From: Actinocorallia sp. API 0066
GTDB taxonomy: Bacteria; Actinomycetota; Actinomycetes; Streptosporangiales; Streptosporangiaceae
NCBI RefSeq assembly: GCF_020991275.1
Contig: NZ_JAJLQY010000001.1
Location: 558,001 to 622,000, forward strand
DNA length: 64,000 nucleotides
Reading direction: 5' to 3'
A program made the position numbers and the translations under genes. The notes under the pieces are model-generated. The model was given only the letters and a program-made list of their open reading frames with translations. It had not been told where the DNA came from and made no database searches. This document shows positions 39,203-47,622 of this stretch, piece by piece (positions within the stretch are counted from its first letter, which is position 1; every line of letters begins with the position of its first letter).

Positions 39203-40546
39203 ATGGCCACGCTCGCGCCCGCACCCGAGGGCACCGGCCTCAAGCCCGTGCCAGGCGACCCCGGACTCCCGTACCTCGGCTTCATCCTCCAGCAGACCCG
39301 TGACCCCATCGGGTTCGCGCGCGCCCGCAGGGCCAAGCACGGCGACGTCTCCTGGAACAACTTCCTGGGCAAGAAGGTCGTCAACCTGATGGGCCCGGAC
39401 GCCGTCCGCGAGGTCCTCACCAACAAGGACAAGGCGTTCGCCAACGGCCCGGCCTGGGGTTTTTTCATCGGCCCGTTCTTCGAGCGCGGCATCATGCTGC
39501 TCGACTTCGAGGAGCACCTCCACCACCGGCGCATCATGCAGCAGGCGTTCACCAAGAGCCGCCTCGTGATGTACCTGGACATGATGTCCGACGAGACGGC
39601 CAAGGGCGTCGCCGGATGGCGTCCCGGCCGCTTCGAGGTGCTGCCGGAGATGAAGAAACTGACCCTTGACCTCGCCCTTGAGGTGTTCGTCGGCGTCTCC
39701 CTCGACCCGCGTGAGCGCGACGAGGTGAACACCGCCTTTGTCGACGCGGTGCGCGCGGGCCTGTCCATCGTCCGGTTCCCCGTCCCCGGACTGCGCTGGA
39801 GCCGTGGCCTGAAGGCGCGCAAGCGGCTCGAACGGTTCTTCCACGACAACATCGCGGCCAAGCGCGCGCACGGCGGCGACGACCTGTTCGCCGCGCTCTG
39901 CCAGGCCGAGACCGACGACGGCCACCGCTTCACCGACGAGGACGTCGTCAACCACATGATCTTCGCCCTGATGGCGGCGCACGACACCACCACCATCACG
40001 ATGACGTCGATGGCCTACTACCTGGCCAAGAACCCGGAGTGGCAGGAGCGCTGCCGCGAGCAGTCACGCGCGCTAGGCAAGGACCGCGTGGAGTTCGCCG
40101 ACCTCGACGCGCTCACCGACCTGGACATGGTGATGAAGGAGGCCCTTCGGCTGTGCTCGCCGGTGCCTGGCCTGCCCCGGGTCGCGGTGAAGGACACCCA
40201 GGTCCTCGGCTTCCACATCCCCGAGGGCACCATGGTGAACCTCGCGACGTTCACCAACCACTACCGGGAGGACTTCTGGCCGGACCCGGAGAGGTTCGAC
40301 CCCGAGCGGTTCTCTCCCGAACGCCGTGAGGACAGGGTGCACCAGTACGCCTGGTTCCCGTTCGGCGGCGGCGTCCACAAGTGCATCGGCCTGCACTTCG
40401 CCGGGATGCAGGTGAAGGCGATCCTGCACCAGGTGCTCCTGAACTACTCCTGGAGCGTCCCGGACGGCTACACCTGGCCGCTCGACATGACCACACTCCC
40501 CGTCCCCAAGGACGGCCTGCCCGTCACCCTGGAGCGGATCTCATGA
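39203..40546 (+). CDS. Cytochrome P450
   Basis: 447-residue haem monooxygenase. The I-helix oxygen-binding motif is MAAHDTTTITM, the ExxR motif is EALR, and the haem loop FPFGGGVHKCIGLHFAG puts the cysteine ligand near residue 394. AAGGGGG precedes ATG 39203. It is likely controlled through the two palindromes upstream. It overlaps the SDR stop-to-start (ATGA), so an oxidised alcohol or ketone may be processed by the SDR. Substrate unknown; a lipid supplied by the neighbouring FAAL is a reasonable guess. Electron-transfer partners are not encoded nearby. Confidence 0.93.
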   Translation: MATLAPAPEGTGLKPVPGDPGLPYLGFILQQTRDPIGFARARRAKHGDVSWNNFLGKKVVNLMGPDAVREVLTNKDKAFANGPAWGFFIGPFFERGIMLLDFEEHLHHRRIMQQAFTKSRLVMYLDMMSDETAKGVAGWRPGRFEVLPEMKKLTLDLALEVFVGVSLDPRERDEVNTAFVDAVRAGLSIVRFPVPGLRWSRGLKARKRLERFFHDNIAAKRAHGGDDLFAALCQAETDDGHRFTDEDVVNHMIFALMAAHDTTTITMTSMAYYLAKNPEWQERCREQSRALGKDRVEFADLDALTDLDMVMKEALRLCSPVPGLPRVAVKDTQVLGFHIPEGTMVNLATFTNHYREDFWPDPERFDPERFSPERREDRVHQYAWFPFGGGVHKCIGLHFAGMQVKAILHQVLLNYSWSVPDGYTWPLDMTTLPVPKDGLPVTLERIS

Positions 40547-41328
40547 TCGTCGCCATCACCGGAGCCGCCCGTGGGATCGGCCTCGCCACCGCGCGGGCGT
40601 TCCTCGACAGGGGCGCCCAGGTCGTCATCGGCGACGTCGACGCGGAGGCCGTCGCCCGAGCCGCCGCCGAGACGGGCGCGCGGGGCGTCCACCTCGACGT
40701 CACCGACCCCGCCTCGTTCGCCGCGTTCCTCACCGAGGCGGGCGAGTACGACGTGCTGGTGAACAACGCGGGCATCATGCCGATCGGCCCCGTGCTGGGC
40801 GAGTCCGACGCGGACGCGCGCCGCTGCGTGGACGTCAACCTGCACGGCGTCATGACCGGCACCAGGCTCGCGCTCGCCAGATTCCTGCCGCGCGGGCGCG
40901 GCCACGTCGTCAACGTCGCGTCCGTCGCGGGCGTCCTCCCGACGCCGGGCCTGGCCCTCTACAACGGGACGAAGGCCGGTGTTGTGGCGTTCACCGAGGC
41001 CGTTCGGCTGGAGGTGGCGGGGCGCGGCGTGCACGTCGGCGCGGTGCTGCCGACGTTCACCAACACCGAGCTGGTCGCGGGGACGCGCAGCCCGAGGGGG
41101 CAGCGCAACATCGAGCCGGGGGAGGTCGCCGCCGCCGTGGTGGGCATGGTGGCGCGGCCGACGCCGAAGGTCGTGGTGCCGAAGCGGCTCGGCAGGCAGA
41201 TCGCGTTCGGCGCGCTGCTGCCGCGCCGGGTCCAGCGGGCGCTGAACGCGCGGCTCGGCCTCGACAGCATCTTCCTGGACTTCGACGCCGACGCCCGCAA
41301 GTCCTACGACGCCCGGATCAGGGGATAG
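40543..41328 (+). CDS. Short-chain dehydrogenase coupled to P450
   Basis: 261-residue SDR with VAITGAARGIGLATARAF, VVIGDVDAEA, DVLVNNAGIMPIGPV, catalytic Ser in VNVASVAG and YNGTK as the Tyr-xxx-Lys. The C-terminal third (KVVVPKRLGRQIAFGALLPRRV) resembles SDRs that end with a membrane-associated basic/hydrophobic patch. It overlaps the P450 by 4 bp. It probably interconverts an alcohol and ketone made by the P450. Confidence 0.9.
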   Translation: MIVAITGAARGIGLATARAFLDRGAQVVIGDVDAEAVARAAAETGARGVHLDVTDPASFAAFLTEAGEYDVLVNNAGIMPIGPVLGESDADARRCVDVNLHGVMTGTRLALARFLPRGRGHVVNVASVAGVLPTPGLALYNGTKAGVVAFTEAVRLEVAGRGVHVGAVLPTFTNTELVAGTRSPRGQRNIEPGEVAAAVVGMVARPTPKVVVPKRLGRQIAFGALLPRRVQRALNARLGLDSIFLDFDADARKSYDARIRG

Positions 41329-41336
41329 CGCGGGCC

Positions 41337-41363
41337 GGGGGACCCGCCGGACGGCGGGTCCCC
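41337..41363 (+). terminator. Hairpin ending the P450-SDR operon
   Basis: GGGGACCCGCC pairs with GGCGGGTCCCC (11 bp) around GGAC. No T-tract. The remaining 41364-41612 has no gene. Confidence 0.7.
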
Positions 41364-41612
41364 GCCCGCCGTCCGGATGCGGTCGGCGGCGATTGTTACC
41401 ACAGCTTTATGCGCGCCCGAACACAGCGGCGATCTTCGCGTGACGTGCGGTGGTTTCACCCGGAAGACGCCGCTTCTGGCGGCTCTACCGTCCCCCAGGG
41501 TCCGCGCATGCTGACCAACAGTTCCGAACCGGGAAGATCGTCCCAGGGGGTAACACGTGTTTCATCTGGATACGGAGTCTGATTGGGTAGGGATTCGCCC
41601 TAAACTCGCAAC

Positions 41613-42125
41613 GTGAGTGAAGATCGGCCGGTTTTCGTTGACGGCACCGGGCGCCGTCGGCGACTGCTGCGCCTCGGGGGCATCGTGCTCGCCGTACTCG
41701 TGTGCGGCTACGTCGCTGTCCTCGCGGTGAGCGTCGCCGTGGGCTCCGACGTGCCGATGAAGACGTGGGTGCTGCCCGAAGAGCCCTCCAGGACCCCGCA
41801 CAGCGACAAGGGCCCGAGCACGGAGCCGGAGCCCAGCCAGCAGGCGCGCCGTGTGCCGCAGCAGGGCGGGCTCGACGCGCCGCCCTCCTCCGTCCGGCCG
41901 CCCGCCACCAGCCCCGACGACGACGAGACCGAGACCGCGCCGGACCCCGAGCCGACCGCGCAGACGCCGAAGCCGGGCAGCACGCCGAAGCCGACCACTC
42001 CCAAGCCGTCCGTGCCCGAGCCGGAACCCGAGCCAGAACCGGAGCCCGAGCCCGAGCCGGAACCCGACCCCGTCGACCCGGTCCCGCCGGTCGATCCCGT
42101 GCTACCGGTGGGCGCCCCGAGATGA
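41613..42125 (+). CDS. Single-pass membrane protein with Pro/Glu repeat tail
   Basis: 170-residue protein: a short basic cytoplasmic N terminus (RRRRLLRLG), one transmembrane helix (about residues 20-43), then a long extracytoplasmic Pro/Glu/Thr-rich region ending in eight or nine EP repeats and a PVDPVPPVDPV stretch. The stop overlaps the next ATG (ATGA), so it is translationally coupled to the NodB-GT2 enzyme and is probably its partner. In streptomycetes a two-gene matAB locus has a similar layout; homology of this protein to MatA is not shown. A TAAACT hexamer lies 6 bp before GTG 41613, suggesting a leaderless start. Confidence 0.7.
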   Translation: MSEDRPVFVDGTGRRRRLLRLGGIVLAVLVCGYVAVLAVSVAVGSDVPMKTWVLPEEPSRTPHSDKGPSTEPEPSQQARRVPQQGGLDAPPSSVRPPATSPDDDETETAPDPEPTAQTPKPGSTPKPTTPKPSVPEPEPEPEPEPEPEPEPDPVDPVPPVDPVLPVGAPR

Positions 42126-45100
42126 AGCACCGCGAACCCCGAGCCCACTGGTTCCTCATCGGGCTCGGCTCCTTCCTGCTCGTCCTGCTCCTGGTGTTCG
42201 ACGGCTTCGTCCAGGGCGTCGTCGGCGAGGCCAAGAGCACAACACCGGCGGGCAGCGGCCCGATCGGCCCGGCCGAGGTCACCGAGGGCGGCCCCGTCGT
42301 CAACACCGGCCAGGGCGAGACGCGCTCCGCCCGGATGCCGGAGAAGACGATCGCGCTGACCTTCGACGACGGCCCCGACCCGCTCTGGACGCCGCGGATC
42401 CTCGACGTGCTCGCCGAGTACGACGCCAAGGCCAGCTTCTTCATGATCGGCGGCAACGTCGCCGCGCATCCCACCCTCGTCCAGCGGGTCCTGGACGAGG
42501 GCCACGAGATCGGCAACCACTCCTACTCGCACGTTGACCTCGCGACGGCGCCCGACTGGCGGATCCGGCTCGAACTCAGCCTCACCCAGCGGGCCCTGGC
42601 CGGCTCGGTCGGGGTGAAGACGTGGCTGATGCGGATGCCGTACTCCGGCACCCCCGACGGCGCGACCGAGGGGCAGTGGCGGGCCGCGCAGGTCGCCGGC
42701 GAGGAAGGCTACATCGTGGTCTTCACCGACCGTGACACCCGCGACTGGGAGCGTCCCGGCGTCGACTTCATGGTCGAGGAGGCGCTGAAGGACACCGACG
42801 ACGGCGCGGGCGCCATCATCATGCTGCACGACTCGGGCGGCGACCGCTCCCAGACGGTGCAGGCGCTCCGCGAGTTCATCCCGCAGCTCCAGGCCAAGGG
42901 TTACCGGTTCACCACGCTCGCCGAGGCGCTGGAACTGCCGCGCGCCGAGGTGCCCGCCTCGTTCCGCAGCCAGGTGTCCGGCAAGCTCGTCGTCACCACC
43001 CAGCGCGCCGCCGCCTTCGCCGTGGACGTGCTCGGCATCCTCTTCCTCATCGGTGGCGCCCTCGGCCTCATCCGTGTGGTGTTCCTCATGGTCGTGGCCG
43101 TCCGGCACGCCCGCGTCACCCGCCGCGCGCGCAAGGCGCCCGGCATGGACGACGATCCACCCTCGTTGACGGTGATCGTGCCCGCCTTCAACGAGGAGGT
43201 CGGGATCGCCGCCACGATCTCCTCGCTACGCGACACCGACTTCACCGGCGACCTGCGGATCATCGTCGTGGACGACGGCTCGACCGACCGGACCGCCGAG
43301 ATCGTCCGTGGCCTGGCCGACTCGGCGCTGACGCTCGTCACCAAACCGAACGGCGGCAAGGCGTCCGCGCTGAACGAGGGCATCCGGTACGCCGTCAGCG
43401 AGATCGTCGTCATGGTGGACGGCGACACGGTCTTCCAGCGCGACACCCTGCGCAAGATCGTCCGCCCGTTCCGTGACCCGAAGGTCGGCGCGGTCAGCGG
43501 CAACGCCAAGGTCGCCAACCGCAAGGGCGTGCTCGGCCGCTGGCAGCACATCGAGTACGTCATCGGGTTCAACCTCGACCGGCGCATGTTCGACGTGTTC
43601 GACTGCATGGCGACGGTTCCGGGCGCCATCGGAGCGTTCCGACGGATCGCGCTCCAGCGGGTCGGCGGCGTCAGCGAGGACACCCTCGCCGAGGACACCG
43701 ACCTCACCATCGCCATCAACCGGGCCGGGTACCGGGTCGCCTACGAGGAGTCGGCGATCGCCTGGACCGAGGCGCCCGCGTCGCTCAAACAGCTGTGGCG
43801 GCAACGGTACCGGTGGTGCTACGGCACCATGCAGGCGATGTGGAAGCACAAGCCGTGGTTCTACGAGAAGAACGGCAGGCGGTGCCTGACCTACCTGACC
43901 GTCTTCCAGGTGCTCTTCCCGCTGCTGGCGCCCGCCGTCGACGTCTTCGCGCTGTACGCGCTGATCTTCAGCGACCGCAAGGAGTTCGCGCTCTTCTGGC
44001 TGGTGTTCGTCGGCGTCCAGATGATCGGCGGGGCGCTCGCGCTCGTGCTGGACAAGGAGCGGCTGACGCCGCTGTGGACGGTGCCGCTCCAGCAGTTCGT
44101 CTACCGGCAGCTGATGTACCTGATCGTCATCCAGTCGCTCGTCACCGCGGTGCTGGGCTCCCGGATGCGCTGGCAGACGATCCGCCGCGAGGGCACCTTC
44201 AACGCGCCGAACGCCGTCACCCCGATGGTCGTGACGGACACCGGCCCGATCGCGCTGCCGACCGCCTTCCGCCAGCCGCGCGGCGCCGAGCAGGAGTCCG
44301 TCCGCGTCGCGGGCGCGCCGACCGGCCCGCAGCCCCTCCCGAGGCACCCCGTGCCGGAGGAGGAGTTCCGGCCCCTGCCCGAGCTGTCCCCGGCCGAGAC
44401 GACGATGCTCATGCCCGTCGTCGACCTCACCGCCGACCCGCCGCCCGCCTTCACCCTCAGGGACGACTACGCCGACGACGTCGCCTTCCCGCGCCGCTAC
44501 GCCCCCGAACCGGTGGACGAGCCCAGGCCCGCCGACCCGGACGAGGCATACGAGGCAGACGAGGCGTACCCGGCCTATGGGCCCGAGGCCGGGTTCGAGA
44601 GCCCCTACGGGGCGGGTGCCGAGGTCGAGGACGAGCCTTCCGTGGCGGCCGACGCGGACGCCCCGTTCGACGCGTCCGTCACCAAGCCGTGGTGGGCCGA
44701 CGACCCGGCCGACGAGCCCGAGGACAAGCCGTGGTGGGAGCGTGACGACGCCGACCGCGAGCCCACCTTCGAGGAGCGCCTGGACAGCCTCCGCGTCGCC
44801 GACCCCGACGACGCCACCTTCCTGTCCGGCGCCTACCGCGACGACCCGGTCCCCGACGTCGAGACGACCCTCACCCTCGCCATCCTCACCGAGGACGACC
44901 TCGCCACCCCCGACCCCGTCGCGGACCGGCCCCTGGAGACGCTCACCGACCTCGACGCCTTCGCGGACACCGAAGATCCCAGCCCCGTCGCCGAGATCAC
45001 CGAAGCCGATGAGGCCGAGGCGAAGCCCGAAGCTGACCTCGCCGACCTTGCCGAACCCGTCGAAGAACCCGAAGCCGACGTGGACGAGCCCGAGGCCGTC

Positions 45101-45532
45101 ACCGAGGTCGAAGAGGTCGAGCCCAAGCCTGACGAGGGCTTCGCTGACCTTGATGAGGTCGAAGCCGACACCGTCGAGCCGCTCGTGGGCCTGGACGATG
45201 CGGATGAGCCCGTCGAAGAGGCCGCGCCGAAGCCCGTCGAGCCGCTTGTGGACCTTGAGGACGTCGCCGAGGTCGAGGAAGAGGTCGAGGAAGCGGCCGA
45301 GGCGAGGTCCGGTGAGGACTTCGTGGGCGTGGACGAGATCGAGGCGAAGCCGGTGGAGACGGTGGTGGACGCCGACGAGTGGGTGCCGTTCCGGGGGACG
45401 GGGGAGGTGCCCGTGGTGCCCCGTCAGGGCTCGGTGGTGATGGCGGCGGCCAGGCCCGCGCGCCCGCCCGAGCCCGTGGACGACGGCGAACCCGACGACG
45501 ACCTCGACCCCGACGCGGCCACCGCCCGCTGA
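42122..45532 (+). CDS. Bifunctional polysaccharide deacetylase / family 2 glycosyltransferase (MatB-like)
   Basis: 1136-residue fusion. After an N-terminal transmembrane helix (about 11-31) comes a NodB deacetylase: TFDDGPDP (about residue 80), NHSYSHVD (about 131), RMPYSG and IIMLHDSGG. A transmembrane hairpin (about 298-325) leads to a processive GT2 domain: VIVPAFNEE, VDDGSTDRT, VDGDT (about 434), EDTDLT (about 523) and QRYRW (about 561), then membrane helices to about 695. This combines NodC-type synthesis and NodB-type N-deacetylation, as in streptomycete MatB, which makes poly-N-acetylglucosamine for hyphal aggregation. The polymer here is inferred. Residues 700-1136 form an unusual, very acidic low-complexity tail of EPEA/DLADL-like repeats. 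Confidence 0.88.
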   Translation: MKHREPRAHWFLIGLGSFLLVLLLVFDGFVQGVVGEAKSTTPAGSGPIGPAEVTEGGPVVNTGQGETRSARMPEKTIALTFDDGPDPLWTPRILDVLAEYDAKASFFMIGGNVAAHPTLVQRVLDEGHEIGNHSYSHVDLATAPDWRIRLELSLTQRALAGSVGVKTWLMRMPYSGTPDGATEGQWRAAQVAGEEGYIVVFTDRDTRDWERPGVDFMVEEALKDTDDGAGAIIMLHDSGGDRSQTVQALREFIPQLQAKGYRFTTLAEALELPRAEVPASFRSQVSGKLVVTTQRAAAFAVDVLGILFLIGGALGLIRVVFLMVVAVRHARVTRRARKAPGMDDDPPSLTVIVPAFNEEVGIAATISSLRDTDFTGDLRIIVVDDGSTDRTAEIVRGLADSALTLVTKPNGGKASALNEGIRYAVSEIVVMVDGDTVFQRDTLRKIVRPFRDPKVGAVSGNAKVANRKGVLGRWQHIEYVIGFNLDRRMFDVFDCMATVPGAIGAFRRIALQRVGGVSEDTLAEDTDLTIAINRAGYRVAYEESAIAWTEAPASLKQLWRQRYRWCYGTMQAMWKHKPWFYEKNGRRCLTYLTVFQVLFPLLAPAVDVFALYALIFSDRKEFALFWLVFVGVQMIGGALALVLDKERLTPLWTVPLQQFVYRQLMYLIVIQSLVTAVLGSRMRWQTIRREGTFNAPNAVTPMVVTDTGPIALPTAFRQPRGAEQESVRVAGAPTGPQPLPRHPVPEEEFRPLPELSPAETTMLMPVVDLTADPPPAFTLRDDYADDVAFPRRYAPEPVDEPRPADPDEAYEADEAYPAYGPEAGFESPYGAGAEVEDEPSVAADADAPFDASVTKPWWADDPADEPEDKPWWERDDADREPTFEERLDSLRVADPDDATFLSGAYRDDPVPDVETTLTLAILTEDDLATPDPVADRPLETLTDLDAFADTEDPSPVAEITEADEAEAKPEADLADLAEPVEEPEADVDEPEAVTEVEEVEPKPDEGFADLDEVEADTVEPLVGLDDADEPVEEAAPKPVEPLVDLEDVAEVEEEVEEAAEARSGEDFVGVDEIEAKPVETVVDADEWVPFRGTGEVPVVPRQGSVVMAAARPARPPEPVDDGEPDDDLDPDAATAR

Positions 45533-45545
45533 GGAGCACCGGGCG

Positions 45546-45563
45546 CCCCGGGAGGGCCCGGGG
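45546..45563. terminator. Hairpin between convergent genes
   Basis: CCCCGGG (45546-45552), loop AGGG and CCCGGGG (45557-45563) lie exactly between the synthase stop and the VOC gene stop. Confidence 0.6.
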
Positions 45564-46331
45564 TCAGTGGCGTTCCTGGAGGCCCGAGATCAGGGCGAAC
45601 ACGGCGCCCTGGGGGTCGCGGAGCACGGTGAGGCGGCCCGCGGGGCTGTCCACGAAGGGGCTGGTCTGCTCGCCGCCGAGTTCGACGGCGAGTTTGGCCG
45701 ACGCGTCCACGTCGTCCACCGCGAAGTAGACGAGCCAGTGCGGCGGCACGTCGGGCGGCAGTTCGGGCGGGATCGGCATCATCCCGCCAATCGTCCTGTC
45801 GTCGATCTTCCACTCGGTGTAGAAGGCGTCGCCGCCCGCGTCCCAGCCGAAGACCTTCGGGTAGAACTCCTGCGCGGCGGCGGGGTCGCGGGTGTTGAGC
45901 TCGTTCCAGGACCAGGCGCCGGGCTCGTTGACGAGTTCGGCGCCCTTGTGCTCCAGGGGCTGCCAGGCCATGAAGTAGGCGCCTTCGCGGTCGAGGTATC
46001 CGGCGAGTCTGCCCGCCTGGAGCACCTGCATGGGCTCAACGAGGACCTGCCCGCCCGCCTCCCGGACGCGGGCGGTGGTCGCGTCGATGTCGTCGGTGGC
46101 GATGTAGGTGGTCCACGCGGGCGGGTGTGACGGGTCCATGAGCGGCCCGATCCCGGCGACCCTCTTCCCGTTCAGGTGGAACTGCCCGTATCCGCCGGAT
46201 TCGGGACCGGCGTCGAACCCGGCCCGCCAGCCGAGGAGGCCGTCGTAGAACCGGGCGGCGGCGTCGGTGTCGGGCACCGAGACGTCCACCCAGCAGGGCG
46301 TGCCGGGGACGAATCCATCACGTAGCGACAT
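45564..46331 (-). CDS. VOC-family protein, two glyoxalase-like domains
   Basis: 255-residue protein built from two vicinal-oxygen-chelate modules: residues ~8-125 (PCWVDVSVPDTDAAARFYDG, ending GAYFMAWQPLEH) and ~135-253 (WNELNTRDPAAAQEFYPKVFG, ending DPQGAVFALI). Each has the FYxxxFGW-type pattern. Such duplicates include hydroxylases, lyases and antibiotic-binding proteins; the metal ligands and activity are not certain. ATG 46331 is preferred to an upstream ATG at 46379; the ribosome-binding site is weak. Confidence 0.85.
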   Translation of the reverse strand: MSLRDGFVPGTPCWVDVSVPDTDAAARFYDGLLGWRAGFDAGPESGGYGQFHLNGKRVAGIGPLMDPSHPPAWTTYIATDDIDATTARVREAGGQVLVEPMQVLQAGRLAGYLDREGAYFMAWQPLEHKGAELVNEPGAWSWNELNTRDPAAAQEFYPKVFGWDAGGDAFYTEWKIDDRTIGGMMPIPPELPPDVPPHWLVYFAVDDVDASAKLAVELGGEQTSPFVDSPAGRLTVLRDPQGAVFALISGLQERH

Positions 46332-46432
46332 ACAGGGTTCGTCGCACCGGGAGCGGTCGCCGAAACCGCCGCCGACCAACCCTTTACCGCCCCGGAACCC
46401 GACGGCGGCGAGCGCCGGGGGCTCCGGGACCG

Positions 46433-46624
46433 TCAGGGTCCGAGGCGCCTGCGGCCCCGGTCGCGCAGCCTGCGCTTCTGGGACGGGTCGAGCATGAGGT
46501 AGGCGGCGACGGGCACGGCGATCACCCCGAGGATGATCAGCGCGGTGAACCAGCCGGGCAGGATCCAGAAGAGGATGATCGCCGCGGCGCCGCCGATGAG
46601 GACGGCCTTGGTACGGGGTGACAT
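46433..46624 (-). CDS. Small membrane protein, 63 residues
   Basis: Two hydrophobic segments (AVLIGGAAAIILFWILPGWF and ALIILGVIAVPVAAYLML) and a basic tail DPSQKRRLRDRGRRRLGP. ATG 46624 has AAAGGCGGAG upstream. Unknown function. It lies 62 bp downstream of hisN on the same strand. Confidence 0.65.
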   Translation of the reverse strand: MSPRTKAVLIGGAAAIILFWILPGWFTALIILGVIAVPVAAYLMLDPSQKRRLRDRGRRRLGP

Positions 46625-46686
46625 GGGCTCCGCCTTTCCGAAGGAGGTGCTTCCACGATATGTCGCTGACCGGGGTACGTCCTCCT

Positions 46687-47544
46687 TCAGGAGAGGTAGC
46701 CGAGGACCTCCTCGTGGAGGAGGCCGTTGGAGCAGACCACGCTGCCGCCGTCGGCGGTGGCCTCCCCGGAGAGCGAGGTGAACACCCCGCCCGCCTCCTC
46801 GACGATCACCTTGAGGGGCGCGATGTCCCACAGGCTGACCTCGGGTTCGGCGGAGAACTCCACGGCCCCTTCGGCGACCATCATGTGCGACCAGAAGTCG
46901 CCGAACGCGCGGGTCCGCCAGACCTGGCGGGACAGGTCGAGGAAGCCGTCCAGGGAGCCGCGCTCCTCCCAGCCGCTGAGGCTGGAGTAGGAGAAGGACG
47001 CGTCGGCCAGCGCGGACACCTGGGAGACCTGGAGCCGCTGCGCCTTGGCGAGGCTCCGGCCGGTCCACGCGCCGCCGCCCTTGGCGGCCCACCAGCGCTT
47101 GCCGAGGGCGGGCGCGGACACCAGCCCGACGACGACCTCGCCGTCCTCGACGAGCGCGATGAGGGTCGCCCAGGCGGGCACTCCGCGTACGAAGTTCTTG
47201 GTCGCGTCGATCGGGTCGATCACCCAGACGCGCTGGCTGTAGCCGCTCTTGCCGAACTCCTCGCCGATGACGGCGTCGCGGGGGCGGGCCCGCTTGAGGG
47301 TGCCGCGGATCTGTTCCTCCACGGCGCGGTCGGCGTCGCTCACCGGGGTGAGGTCGGGTTTGGTCTCCACGCGCAGGTCGAGCGCCCGGAACCGGCGCGT
47401 TGTCAGGTCGTCGGCCGCGTCCGCCAGGACGTGGGCGAGGCGGAGGTCATCTGAGTATCCATCGGCCACGCCTGGCAAATCTACTGTATCGCCGGGCTTG
47501 GACGGCTGTGCGGGCCGCTGACTCTCGGTCAAGTGGTCAGACAT
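46687..47544 (-). CDS. hisN: Histidinol-phosphatase, inositol-monophosphatase type
   Basis: 285-residue IMPase-fold enzyme, by family most likely HisN, which dephosphorylates histidinol phosphate in histidine synthesis. Metal-site motifs: VIGEEFG, WVIDPIDATKNFVRG (the DPxDGT-type motif with Ala in place of Gly) and SLWDIAPLKVIVEEAGG. The preferred ATG at 47544 keeps the start clear of the neighbouring gene; a longer frame would run into it. It is divergent from the 285-residue helical protein. Related inositol or fructose phosphatases cannot be excluded. Confidence 0.82.
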   Translation of the reverse strand: MSDHLTESQRPAQPSKPGDTVDLPGVADGYSDDLRLAHVLADAADDLTTRRFRALDLRVETKPDLTPVSDADRAVEEQIRGTLKRARPRDAVIGEEFGKSGYSQRVWVIDPIDATKNFVRGVPAWATLIALVEDGEVVVGLVSAPALGKRWWAAKGGGAWTGRSLAKAQRLQVSQVSALADASFSYSSLSGWEERGSLDGFLDLSRQVWRTRAFGDFWSHMMVAEGAVEFSAEPEVSLWDIAPLKVIVEEAGGVFTSLSGEATADGGSVVCSNGLLHEEVLGYLS

Positions 47545-47592
47545 AGCAGTACTTGTAACGCAACCGCTGTCTACTTGTGAGTAACGGGGTGC

Positions 47593-47615
47593 GTGTCGGG
47601 TGTCGGTGGGACGAT
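47593..47615 (+). promoter_or_regulatory. RecA_NDp-like promoter of a helical protein gene
   Basis: GTGTCGGGT, 8 bp, GACGAT, then 7 bp to ATG 47623. The spacing is identical to the uvrD2 promoter and the -10 elements are of the same GAnGAT form. The match to TTGTCRGTG-N8-TAnnnT is weaker than for the AlkX gene. No ribosome-binding site is seen. Confidence 0.45.
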
Positions 47616-47622
47616 GGGCGGC

